DNA from: Sulfobacillus benefaciens
Lineage (GTDB): Bacteria; Bacillota; Sulfobacillia; Sulfobacillales; Sulfobacillaceae
DNA length: 59,629 nt
NCBI GenBank assembly: GCA_003023725.1
Contig: PXYT01000001.1
Span: forward strand, 251,124 to 310,752
Direction of reading: 5' to 3'
Positions 6,766 to 14,724 of this stretch are shown one piece after another. The notes beneath the pieces are model-generated. The model had not been told where the DNA came from. It was given only the letters and a program-made list of their open reading frames with translations, and did no database searches. Made by a program: the position numbers and the translations under genes. Positions within the stretch are counted from its first letter, which is position 1. Every line of letters begins with the position of its first letter.

Positions 6766-7546
6766 AACCGGCTTTGATTTGCATCCGTAACTTATCCGCT
6801 ACCATAGCGATGAACTCGGAATTCGTCGGTTTTCCTCTGTCCCGGTTAACAGTGTGCCCGAAAATCCCATTAATTACGTCCACATTGCCTCGTGACCATG
6901 CCACTTCTATAGCATGCCTTATAGCCCGTTCCACTCTGCTGGGCGTCGTTTTATATTTTGAGGCAATGGCAGGATATAACTCTTTGGTGACACCGCTCAA
7001 CAAATCGACTCGGTTTATTACCATGATTATCGCTTCGCGAAGATATAAGTAGCCTTTAATATGCGCGGGAATGCCGATCTCGTGAATCACATTCGTCACT
7101 TCTACATCGAGGTTCTTAGTCGGTACCACACTAATTTTTCCGCTAAGACTGTTGGCCTTCTTTCCAGGGGACGCCGTTGCCGCCAGCTGTTTGACGCGAG
7201 AAGCCAAAACTTTCAAATTAAATGGCTTGAGGATGAAATAGTCGGCACCGAGCTCCAGTGCCTTCTGCGTCATCGTTTCCTGTCCGAATGCCGTGAGGAT
7301 AATCACGCGGGGAGGATTTGGCAATTCCAATTGGGCCAGTCGCTCTAACACGCCAATGCCGTCTAGATGCGGCATGATAATGTCGAGAACGATGACATCA
7401 ACGGGTTGTTCCGCCAGCAATTCCAACACTTCCATGCCGTGATTGGCAATTCCCACCACTTCCAGTCCTTCTTCGCCCCGTATCGCTTCCTGCAGCAGTT
7501 CGCAGAATTCGCGGTTATCGTCGGCGATTAACACCTTTGTCGCCAT
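6764..7546 (-). CDS. spo0A: Sporulation master response regulator Spo0A
   Basis: Transcription factor that, once phosphorylated by the phosphorelay or orphan kinases, switches on early sporulation genes and represses abrB-type genes. The 260 residues comprise a receiver domain (1-125) and a Spo0A C-terminal DNA-binding domain (about 145-258). The acidic pocket residues are D9/D10, the phospho-acceptor is D55 in [15 protein letters not shown], and the conserved lysine is in FILKPFN. The C-terminus has the recognition helix region [18 protein letters not shown] and the [17 protein letters not shown] ending typical of Spo0A. Start ATG 7546 follows AGGAGG. It is last in the spoIVB to spo0A arrangement conserved in spore formers and ends with its own terminator. 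Confidence 0.98.
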   Translation of the reverse strand: MATKVLIADDNREFCELLQEAIRGEEGLEVVGIANHGMEVLELLAEQPVDVIVLDIIMPHLDGIGVLERLAQLELPNPPRVIILTAFGQETMTQKALELGADYFILKPFNLKVLASRVKQLAATASPGKKANSLSGKISVVPTKNLDVEVTNVIHEIGIPAHIKGYLYLREAIIMVINRVDLLSGVTKELYPAIASKYKTTPSRVERAIRHAIEVAWSRGNVDVINGIFGHTVNRDRGKPTNSEFIAMVADKLRMQIKAG

Positions 7547-7574
7547 TTCTTAGCCTCCTGCAATATATTACAAA

Positions 7575-7826
7575 TTAACACAGATCTTTCTCTTTAGATT
7601 GTGCCTCATCCCGGTCATCTTGCGAAGACTCTTTTCCTTCCACATTCTTACATTCGTTGTCATCAACCGACAAGAGCCCCATCTGCTTGAGATAAAGAAT
7701 CTGCACATAAGTCGTGCGGGCGTAAAACCACAAATTGCGACTATATTGCAACAAAACCCACATAAGTCCAGTCGTCACTGTCAAAAAAACCCACATCACC
7801 AACGCGATTTGTGGGGATTTTTCCAT
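7575..7826 (-). CDS. Small single-span membrane protein, unrecognised
   Basis: An 83-residue product starting at ATG 7826 with GAGGGGGG 6-8 nt upstream. Residues about 8-27 (ALVMWVFLTVTTGLMWVLL) form one membrane span. It is followed by a short amphipathic region and a very acidic/basic charged tail rich in Glu, Lys, Asp and Ser. It is placed between spoIVB and spo0A, so it may be transcribed in sporulation, but I recognise no family. The good ribosome site and position favour a real gene; an older upstream ATG at 7847 is less likely. Confidence 0.5.
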   Translation of the reverse strand: MEKSPQIALVMWVFLTVTTGLMWVLLQYSRNLWFYARTTYVQILYLKQMGLLSVDDNECKNVEGKESSQDDRDEAQSKEKDLC

Positions 7827-7904
7827 AGTCCGCCCCCCTCTCCGCATAGGGAACTATGACGAATAATTTCTGCACCGTGCGTCGAATCTCCTGCCAAAAT
7901 CCCT

Positions 7905-9158
7905 CTAAGAAAAAGATTTTTGTTTAACCATCCAATAGGCATAACATCCATAACCCAAAGAAGGGCGACTCAACAGCACATGAGTTACCGTACCCACCAA
8001 CCGTCCATCTTGAATAATAGGACTACCACTCATCCCCTGAATGATACCGCCGGTGCGCCTAAGTAATGTGGGGTCATCCACTTGAAACAACAATCCCTTG
8101 GTATGCGCATGCCACTGCAAATACGTTTTTAAAATGCGTATGGAAAATAATTGCGTCTTTTGGCCTTGCAGTACGGTCACAATGTGTGCGGGGCCGGGAT
8201 GCACTTGATCTGGCAGCGCAACCGGCAGGGGTTTGCGAGGACCTTTGAGAGGTTTATGGGCGAGGCGCCCAGTTATGCCAAACACTCCATTATGGATGAC
8301 CTCTCCTTCAACGTTTCGGCCGTCCGACAGAACACCGATTTTTTGCCCAGGACCATTCGCACTCCCGGCAACAATACCTACAATCCGTGCTCCGGTGATT
8401 CTTCCTCCCGTCACCGCAACGGGAATATGCGTTAAGCCATCGGTTATACTATGACCTAGCGCCGCAAATTTCATAGTTTTGGGATTATAAAAGCTCAGAG
8501 TCCCCACGCCGCTGGCTCCGTTCTCAACGAGGATACCGACATGCCAAGCATGCTGTGCGGGAGAGAATACCGGTTTGACGTAGCGAAAGTGAAACCTCCG
8601 TGAGCCTTGTACCCCTAGAGTCAAAAGCTTATGATGGCTGCCCGACTCTTGCACCGCTTCCTGTAATGCACGGCTAGAGGTGATAAGGCGGTGATTAGCC
8701 TCTATAATCACGTCTCCCCGATCAATACCGGCATCCTTGGCTGGGTCCACCTGCCGCCCGTTAACGGTGAGAGGAGCGTATCCTTGCACCACCAAACCTT
8801 TGGTTTTGACAACGACGCCAATCGATTGTCCTCCCGGGACTTCATAGAGGGGCCTGGTTACTTCGACCGGCACTGCACGCCATGGAATCCATCCCAGCAA
8901 CTTCGTCCGAATCACGAAATGAGCAGGGACAGTTCCGTGAATGCGGACCACTCCCGGCTGGATCGAAACAGCTTTTGCTCCGCGTGATTCCACGGTTAGC
9001 AACCCGCTCCAGGGAACAGAAATTCTTTGACCGGAAGGAACCATCACGGTGCGGGGAATATTGACCATCTTCCGTACCGGTTGAAGAAATCCACCGGTGA
9101 CAACAATTGCCGCACCAAGAGCTCCGGCCATCCGGGTTTTACGACCTGGTCGTTTCAC
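7905..9158 (-). CDS. spoIVB: SpoIVB serine peptidase (S55 family)
   Basis: Forespore-secreted protease that signals across the intermembrane space to activate SpoIVFB and hence pro-sigma-K processing in the mother cell. A short basic N-terminus is followed by one membrane anchor (about residues 10-25). A PDZ domain spans roughly 110-190 (GGQSIGVVVKTKGLVVQG and DAGIDRGDVIIEAN). The C-terminal S55 peptidase domain has the catalytic histidine in ALGHSITDG and the nucleophile in GMSGSPII. Start GTG 9158 is preferred because GAGGAGG lies 8 nt upstream; an in-frame GTG at 9167 would overlap that site. In most spore formers recN directly precedes spoIVB; here two membrane-lipid genes intervene. The expected sigma-G promoter is not evident to me in 9159-9372. 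Confidence 0.95.
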   Translation of the reverse strand: MKRPGRKTRMAGALGAAIVVTGGFLQPVRKMVNIPRTVMVPSGQRISVPWSGLLTVESRGAKAVSIQPGVVRIHGTVPAHFVIRTKLLGWIPWRAVPVEVTRPLYEVPGGQSIGVVVKTKGLVVQGYAPLTVNGRQVDPAKDAGIDRGDVIIEANHRLITSSRALQEAVQESGSHHKLLTLGVQGSRRFHFRYVKPVFSPAQHAWHVGILVENGASGVGTLSFYNPKTMKFAALGHSITDGLTHIPVAVTGGRITGARIVGIVAGSANGPGQKIGVLSDGRNVEGEVIHNGVFGITGRLAHKPLKGPRKPLPVALPDQVHPGPAHIVTVLQGQKTQLFSIRILKTYLQWHAHTKGLLFQVDDPTLLRRTGGIIQGMSGSPIIQDGRLVGTVTHVLLSRPSLGYGCYAYWMVKQKSFS

Positions 9159-9372
9159 GATCTTCACCTCCTCGAAAATAGCTTTCCGGTTTTAAAGTCC
9201 CGGAAACGAGGAGAATTCATGCCCGGAATTGCGACCAAGGTTTGACTTTGGCTCCAGAACCATGCCAAAATTCCCGCCAGATTTTTCGATCTCTTACCGT
9301 CGTCGCGGTACGACTAGGAATAATTACAATACACCTGTCGGTCTTCAGTGGGCCGATCATGGGCAGATCGTC
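9159..9372. other. Intergenic leader of spoIVB
   Basis: This 214-bp interval contains no supported gene. It holds a small inverted repeat (TTTCCGG 9183-9189 with CCGGAAA 9200-9206) just before the spoIVB ribosome site, and a 5-bp stem shortly after the glycosyltransferase stop with no T-run. I see no convincing terminator or sporulation promoter. Confidence 0.5.
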
Positions 9373-10425
9373 CTATAGCTGAAGCAAATGCTGAGCGATA
9401 GCAAATGCAGCATGCGGCCGGGCCCACAACTTCTGTTGCTGTATAATTTGACCTCGAAGAGGAGAATCTTCAGGTAGCAGTTCGTGGACCCATTTTAACA
9501 AGTCGCGATCACCGCGAACGGCCATTTGATGGAGTAAAAGGCGATCACGATTGGCTTCCTCCTGTCCCGGTATCCAGTGGGTCATGATAAACGGAACTCG
9601 CGACTGAGCCACTTCGGCCGCGGTCACGCCGCCGGGCTTCCCCACCACAATGCGGGCATGATGCAACAAGAGCGGCATTTTTTCCACGTACCCCACAATG
9701 GTTACCGCATTCGGCCACGAATACTGGTCGAGTTGCCAGCGCAGCCGCTCATTGTGCCCACACACCGCCACCACGGAATGATTGGCTTCCGCCAACTTGC
9801 GCAAAATCCGGTAATATGGTCCCATCCCCAATCCTCCGCCTAACAACACAATAGGATCCCGGGCAAACAGGGGGAGTTCCCATCTCGGGGCCCGAAAGGC
9901 CGAACGAATAGGAATCCCGGTCATCCATATTCGTTCTTTGGGCACGCCAAACCGTGCCAGATCCTCCACCTGCTCCGGTAACCACACCGTATACGCGTCA
10001 GCCAAGGGTTCGTACCAAAAACGGTGAACAGACAAATCGGTTAGAATCCCAACAATTTTCAAATGCGGGTGCGTCTCCTTAATACCTGACCAAGCATTTA
10101 AGGCAAAGGGGTGCGTGGCGAGAATGACATCCGGTTTATAGGCGTCATATATGTTTCCTAATTGAGAAAGCCCAATCCGCATCCACCGTTGTCTATGTCT
10201 GGCCCACTGTACCTGAGAATGATCCCCCCACCGAAATACGGCCCCGTACTGGCGCGGCATATAGTGCAAAGCCCAAAAGTACAAGCCAGTTTCCACACGA
10301 GCCTTGCCCACCAAATGCTCGGAAAATTCCACGTCCATGTTCAGCCCAAGACATGCCTCGGCCAAAGCTTTGGCGGCACTGTCATGGCCGGTTCCTATGG
10401 GCAAGCTCGCGATTAATATCCGCAT
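9373..10425 (-). CDS. Glycosyltransferase of the MGDG synthase/UgtP type (GT28)
   Basis: Likely transfers a sugar from a UDP-sugar to a membrane diacylglycerol or polyprenyl acceptor at the cytoplasmic face. The 350-residue protein opens with the N-terminal Rossmann signature ILIASLPIGTGHDSAAKAL (compare MGDG synthase 'SxxxGxGHxxAAxAL'). The C-terminal half has ILLGGG-type (VLLGGGLGMGPYYRIL, about 190) and the nucleotide-sugar binding VGKPGGVTAAEVAQSRVPF near 280 followed by the PGQEEANR motif. There is no transmembrane helix. It is 28 bp after the divergent-PAP2 gene and is probably part of the same transcript. In sporulating cells such enzymes can supply glycolipids for the forespore envelope; that role is inference. 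Confidence 0.85.
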   Translation of the reverse strand: MRILIASLPIGTGHDSAAKALAEACLGLNMDVEFSEHLVGKARVETGLYFWALHYMPRQYGAVFRWGDHSQVQWARHRQRWMRIGLSQLGNIYDAYKPDVILATHPFALNAWSGIKETHPHLKIVGILTDLSVHRFWYEPLADAYTVWLPEQVEDLARFGVPKERIWMTGIPIRSAFRAPRWELPLFARDPIVLLGGGLGMGPYYRILRKLAEANHSVVAVCGHNERLRWQLDQYSWPNAVTIVGYVEKMPLLLHHARIVVGKPGGVTAAEVAQSRVPFIMTHWIPGQEEANRDRLLLHQMAVRGDRDLLKWVHELLPEDSPLRGQIIQQQKLWARPHAAFAIAQHLLQL

Positions 10426-10453
10426 CCGGTTCTCCTTAAATCGTCGGCCTGTG

Positions 10454-10885
10454 TTAATAAAAGAGCCGACTGATGATTAGACCCCAAATCATGCCGACGA
10501 CGACCTCCCAGGGTGTATGACCCACAAATTCCGGGAAATCGTGTTCGATGCCCGCCACGTACTCCGAACGGGATACGAGGTTAAGATAACGGGACTGCAA
10601 TCCCACCACTCGCCGAACATGGATTGCATCGTAAAGCACAATCATTCCGAATACGGCGCTGATTGCAAATTGTCCCGATCGCCAGCCATACTGGTAGCCG
10701 ATAGAGGAGACCAGAGCCACCACCATCGCCGAATGCGACGACGGCATACCGCCTGCCCCAACCAGGCGATCAAAACGCGGCTCATGACGGGACAAGAAAT
10801 AAATAACGAACTTCAAAACTTGTGCGGTCACTGCGGCAACGACCGCACTGATCAGCACGCGGTTGCTGTGCAGGAGCCATTGCAA
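10454..10885 (-). CDS. Divergent PAP2 family membrane protein (DUF212, YuiD-like)
   Basis: A 143-residue integral membrane protein with hydrophobic segments near residues 8-28, 50-72, 75-92 and 120-142. It carries GAGGMPSSHSAMVVAL (about 43-58), the phosphatase-type PSSHS motif kept in the divergent PAP2 family, and GHTPWEVVVG near the C-terminus. A lipid phosphatase role is suggested by homology only; the family has not been assigned a firm reaction. It is separated by 1 bp from recN upstream and followed by the GT28 gene, so a lipid-related pair has been inserted between recN and spoIVB. Confidence 0.85.
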   Translation of the reverse strand: MQWLLHSNRVLISAVVAAVTAQVLKFVIYFLSRHEPRFDRLVGAGGMPSSHSAMVVALVSSIGYQYGWRSGQFAISAVFGMIVLYDAIHVRRVVGLQSRYLNLVSRSEYVAGIEHDFPEFVGHTPWEVVVGMIWGLIISRLFY

Positions 10886-10886
10886 G

Positions 10887-12557
10887 TTAATCCCCCCGTT
10901 TTTCCCGGTTCAGCAAATGTCGCGCATGGTCCATTGCCATGTTATCAGACTGACCGCTAAGCATTCGGGCAATTTCCTCTTCCCGGTCGTGTCCGTCAAC
11001 GAACTTCACCTTGCTATGGGCTCCTGTATCATCCGGCATTTTGACGACAGTCCACTGATAATGGGCGCTAGCCGCCACGGATGGTTGGTGACTAATCGCA
11101 ATAACCTGCTGGCGTTCACCCAAACTCCGCAGAAGCCGTCCAACGCGCGCTGCGCTTTGTCCCCCCAGCCCCTGATCCAGTTCGTCAAAGATCAGGGTGG
11201 CGCCCCCCTGGGTTCCTCCCAGAACCGCCATAGCCAGAGCGATTCGGGACAGCTCACCACCGGATGCGACCTTCGTGGCCGGCCTTAATTCTTGCTGAAC
11301 CGATGAGGCATAGAGGATAATACCGTGATCCACTCCCCACGCAGCAGGGTCGGCCGGCTCAAGACTGAACTGCACGGTCGAAGCCGGCATTTCCATCTCG
11401 TGAACGAGACGGGACAACTCCTCACTGACTTTTTGAGCCGCAACCTTGCGAGCCTGGGACAATTCCTTGGCCAAGCGGAAATATTCTCTCTCCGCCTCTT
11501 GCAGTTTTCGCTCCGCGAGATGCAGTTGCCACTCAAAGTCTTCCCATCTTGCCAAATCCTCTTGCAGAGATTCGACGTGTCTTAACAGTTCCTCAATAGA
11601 CATATTGTATCGGCGTTTGACCCGGGCCAGTTCATTGGCCCGGGTTTCCAGCGTTTCCAACTGGCCGGGATCCTGATCGAGATGACTAGCCCATTCGTTC
11701 AGTTCCGACCGCGTCTCTTCAGCTATGGCAATCGCCTGTTCCACAAGAGTCGCTATTTGAGCTGCTGTAGGATCGAGACGGACCAAATGAGCCACATTGT
11801 GGGATATGCGGTTTAACAGGGAAAGGACATTGCCGGACTCATCGTTCTCCAAATCTTCTTCAATCGTCTGCAGCAGCTCCAATAACCGCTGCCGCGAATG
11901 TAAACGTGCCAAGTCCCGGCCTAGCCGCTCTTCCTCGTCCGCGTCAAGTTGTAAAGCCGTCAACTCGTCCAAGTCCTGGCGCCGGGCGGCTAAGGTCTCT
12001 GGATTTGGCACATTGGCAATCAAGTCGGCGTGGGAAGCCTTAACGCTTCTCCACACATAATAAGCCTTGTCGGTAGCCTCACGCAGCGAGTTTAGCGTCG
12101 CATAACGGTCCAGCCACAACAGAAGTTGACCCGATTCAAACAAGCGCAACGCGTGATGCTGCCCGCTGAAATCGATTAGCTTCGGTGCCAATTCCCGTAC
12201 CGCCTGACGCGTGACAATTTGCCCCTGGACACGGTACACCGAGCGGCCTTCATGACTCATTTCCCGTTGAATAATCAAAATATCGTCCTCATCGATTCCC
12301 CATTGGTGAAGTTCGTCCCATAAGGGATCGGATGACGACAAGGAAAACACCGCCCGAATTCGAAACCCGGGAGCAAAGGGACCGATCTGGTCCGCCGTCG
12401 CGCTCAATCCAAACACCGCAGGAATAGCTGTCAACAACAGAGATTTCCCTGCACCGGATTCACCGGTAACGGCAGTAAATCCCCGGTCAAATTGCACTTC
12501 CGCTTTATGGATGAGTCCGAAGTTTTCCACTTTCAATAGGCTGAGCATGTCCCACAT
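10887..12557 (-). CDS. recN: DNA repair protein RecN
   Basis: SMC-like ATPase that acts early in double-strand break repair, gathering ends and assisting RecA. Its 556 residues are the usual length. Walker A GESGAGKS is at about 32-39. Two coiled-coil arms occupy roughly 165-235 and 265-390. The ABC signature ASGGELSRIALAM and Walker B TLIFDELDQGLGG lie at about 435 and 460. The canonical protein start is MLSLLKVENFG (ATG 12548); ATG 12557 is three codons earlier, and neither has a strong ribosome site, suggesting coupling to argR 4 bp upstream. The argR-recN order is conserved in Firmicutes. Confidence 0.97.
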   Translation of the reverse strand: MWDMLSLLKVENFGLIHKAEVQFDRGFTAVTGESGAGKSLLLTAIPAVFGLSATADQIGPFAPGFRIRAVFSLSSSDPLWDELHQWGIDEDDILIIQREMSHEGRSVYRVQGQIVTRQAVRELAPKLIDFSGQHHALRLFESGQLLLWLDRYATLNSLREATDKAYYVWRSVKASHADLIANVPNPETLAARRQDLDELTALQLDADEEERLGRDLARLHSRQRLLELLQTIEEDLENDESGNVLSLLNRISHNVAHLVRLDPTAAQIATLVEQAIAIAEETRSELNEWASHLDQDPGQLETLETRANELARVKRRYNMSIEELLRHVESLQEDLARWEDFEWQLHLAERKLQEAEREYFRLAKELSQARKVAAQKVSEELSRLVHEMEMPASTVQFSLEPADPAAWGVDHGIILYASSVQQELRPATKVASGGELSRIALAMAVLGGTQGGATLIFDELDQGLGGQSAARVGRLLRSLGERQQVIAISHQPSVAASAHYQWTVVKMPDDTGAHSKVKFVDGHDREEEIARMLSGQSDNMAMDHARHLLNREKRGD

Positions 12558-12561
12558 CCAT

Positions 12562-13017
12562 TCAACGTAACTCTTCGAGCCGTCTCGCTAGTCTAGGAGC
12601 CTCTTCCTTTGAACGCGCCACGACCAGCACGGTGTTTTCTCCCGCCAATGTTCCCACGACCTCCGGCCAGTCCATCTTATCAATCGCCTCTGAGACGACT
12701 TCGGCTCCGGCCGTCAAGGTTTTGACCACTACTAAATTCTCGCTCACGACATAGCCCGTCAAGACTTCTCGCAACAAGCGGCGAAGACGGTCTTTGGTGG
12801 CCCCCAGTGCCCGTTCTTCCGGCAAAGCATAGCGGTGGGTATCCTGATACGGTACCTTAATCAGTCCTAAATCTTTAATGTCACGGGAAATCGTGGCCTG
12901 TGTCGCCGGCATGCCTTTCGACGCCAGGATTTCCGAAAGTTCTTCTTGGGTCTCGACAGGCTGAGTGGTGATAATTTCCTGAATCAATGATTGACGTGTG
13001 CGTTTGTCATGACGCAT
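12562..13017 (-). CDS. argR: Arginine repressor ArgR/AhrC
   Basis: Arginine-sensing hexameric regulator. It represses arginine biosynthesis and, in Bacillus, activates catabolism. The 151 residues have an N-terminal winged helix (about 1-70), with QEELSEILASKGMPATQATISRD split here as the recognition region, and the C-terminal arginine-binding domain with EVVGTLAGENTVLVVARS (about 120-137), where the conserved GT-D/E-xx-V pattern binds arginine. The 151-residue length is typical. It lies between nadK (4 bp) and recN (4 bp), the standard Firmicute position. Confidence 0.96.
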   Translation of the reverse strand: MRHDKRTRQSLIQEIITTQPVETQEELSEILASKGMPATQATISRDIKDLGLIKVPYQDTHRYALPEERALGATKDRLRRLLREVLTGYVVSENLVVVKTLTAGAEVVSEAIDKMDWPEVVGTLAGENTVLVVARSKEEAPRLARRLEELR

Positions 13018-13021
13018 GGTC

Positions 13022-13876
13022 TTAATGCCCCTTTCGCCAGCCCCTTAGAACCTGAAAGAAACTCCATCCTGGCCGCCGAAACAACCGGATTTTTGTCGGA
13101 CTGGTTTCCACTACGACTTCATCGCCATCCACGAGCGGATAAGTTTGCTGACCGTCCACCGTCACCAAAGTATCCCGGTGCATGGCCCGCACTCTGATTT
13201 TCACCTGCTGGTCCCCATTAATAACAATAGACCGGTCAAAAAATGAATGAGGACAAATAGGAGTGACCACCATCACGCTAAGTGCTGGACTTAAAATAGG
13301 ACCGCCTGCCGAGAGCGAATACGCCGTAGATCCCGTCGGTGAGGCTACAATCAAACCATCGGCGGGATACGTTGTCACATACGCCTCGTCGACGAATGTT
13401 TCCAAATTAATGAGTCGGGCAAAAGGCCCCTTCGTCACAACAACATCATTCATCGCTTCAAAGTGGGCTAATTCATGATGGCCCCGCATCACCCGAGTCA
13501 TCAAAAGATGGCGATGGTCAATTTCATATTGATTATTGACCATCGCCGTTAGGGCGGGCAACAAATCCGGAACCTCCACTTCGGTCAGAAATCCTAAGTG
13601 TCCCAGATTAACACCAAGAATAGGGCAATTGAGATGTGCCAGAGCTTTGGCCGCATGAAGAAGGGTTCCGTCGCCACCCAACACAATAATTCCGTCGACG
13701 CTGCCCTCAGGCAGCAGATCAACATCGCGCCCAAGCTCGGCATACCCCACAGCTTCTGCCAAAACGGTGGGAATCACGGTATCAATGCCGTGGTCCAGAG
13801 CCCACCTCCAAATTCTTCCTGTTAACCCTCTCACTTGGTCCTTGTCCGTATTAGGCCAAATCAACAGCCGTTTCAA
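13022..13876 (-). CDS. nadK: NAD kinase
   Basis: Phosphorylates NAD to NADP. The GGDGTLLHAA motif (about residues 66-75) is the NAD kinase/diacylglycerol kinase glycine-rich loop with the catalytic aspartate. NLGHLGFLTEVEV follows at about 90. SPTGSTAYSLSAGGPI near 175 is the second nucleotide motif. I prefer TTG 13876 as the start (product MKRLLIWPNTDK): GGGAGGA is 6-7 nt upstream and the codon overlaps the tlyA stop in an ATTGA junction. An in-frame ATG at 13897 would add seven residues with no site. tlyA-nadK-argR-recN is conserved. Confidence 0.95.
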   Translation of the reverse strand: MKRLLIWPNTDKDQVRGLTGRIWRWALDHGIDTVIPTVLAEAVGYAELGRDVDLLPEGSVDGIIVLGGDGTLLHAAKALAHLNCPILGVNLGHLGFLTEVEVPDLLPALTAMVNNQYEIDHRHLLMTRVMRGHHELAHFEAMNDVVVTKGPFARLINLETFVDEAYVTTYPADGLIVASPTGSTAYSLSAGGPILSPALSVMVVTPICPHSFFDRSIVINGDQQVKIRVRAMHRDTLVTVDGQQTYPLVDGDEVVVETSPTKIRLFRRPGWSFFQVLRGWRKGH

Positions 13877-14724
13877 TGACGTTCCTCCCGGTCCCATGCC
13901 TGATCAACGACTTGAATGATATCCAAACGGCGTGCCGTCGTCACGGGTTTTCGATTGCCAATCAAGCTCAAAAATTCAATGTTTCCCTCCGGACCGCGAA
14001 TAGGGGAAGGAGTGAGACCTAATACGTCGAATCCCAGTTGCTGCGCCTGATTGATAAAATTTTCCAAGACTTCGACATGAATCTGTGGACTGCGAACAAC
14101 TCCATGCTTTCCCACATGTTCCGGCCCGGCTTCGAATTGAGGCTTGACGAGCCCGACAATCAGGCCGCCGTCCTTCACCAGGGAACGAAGCGGTCTCAGC
14201 AATAGAGCCATACTAATGAAGGACGCGTCGATAGAAGCCGCATCTACCGGTTCATGAATCTGCAAAATGGCTGGCGTCAGCCACCGAGCATTGGTTTTTT
14301 CCAGGACGGTAACCCGCGAGTCACTGCGCAGCCGCCAGTCCAGCTGTCCATATCCCACATCCACGGCCCAAACATGTTCCGCCCCATGCTGTAACCAGCA
14401 GTCGGTGAATCCGCCAGTGGACGCTCCTACATCAATTACTTTCCATCCGGAGGGATTTAAGTCGAAATGCCTTAATGCCCCCTCCAATTTGATCCCGCCG
14501 CGACTAACGTAAGGATTGGACGACTCCTGGACTTGGATGCTGGCATCTGATTTCACAAATGTTCCCGCTTTGGTGAGTTTGTCTCCGTTAACAAAAACTT
14601 TGCCTGCCATAACCAAGGCTTGCGCTTTGGATCGAGTCGGCGCAAGCCCCCGATCAACCATCACGCGGTCCAGACGCTGATTCACTTGATCTGCTTTTTG
14701 ATTCTTTCCCCTTGGGGAAGCCAC
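13873..14724 (-). CDS. tlyA: TlyA family rRNA 2'-O-methyltransferase/hemolysin
   Basis: SAM-dependent methyltransferase that in characterised members modifies 16S and/or 23S rRNA riboses; the hemolysin name is historical. An N-terminal S4 RNA-binding domain (about 15-75) contains RLDRVMVDRGLAPTRSKAQ and VMAGKVFVNG. The Rossmann methyltransferase follows with VIDVGASTGGFTDCWLQHGA at about 95-114 and the catalytic K-D-K-E arrangement (KLEGAL, WAVDVGYGQLDW, KTNAR). Its 283 residues are slightly long. Start GTG 14724 lies inside the end of dxs (43-bp overlap); a GTG at 14685 is an alternative. Confidence 0.93.
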   Translation of the reverse strand: MASPRGKNQKADQVNQRLDRVMVDRGLAPTRSKAQALVMAGKVFVNGDKLTKAGTFVKSDASIQVQESSNPYVSRGGIKLEGALRHFDLNPSGWKVIDVGASTGGFTDCWLQHGAEHVWAVDVGYGQLDWRLRSDSRVTVLEKTNARWLTPAILQIHEPVDAASIDASFISMALLLRPLRSLVKDGGLIVGLVKPQFEAGPEHVGKHGVVRSPQIHVEVLENFINQAQQLGFDVLGLTPSPIRGPEGNIEFLSLIGNRKPVTTARRLDIIQVVDQAWDREERH

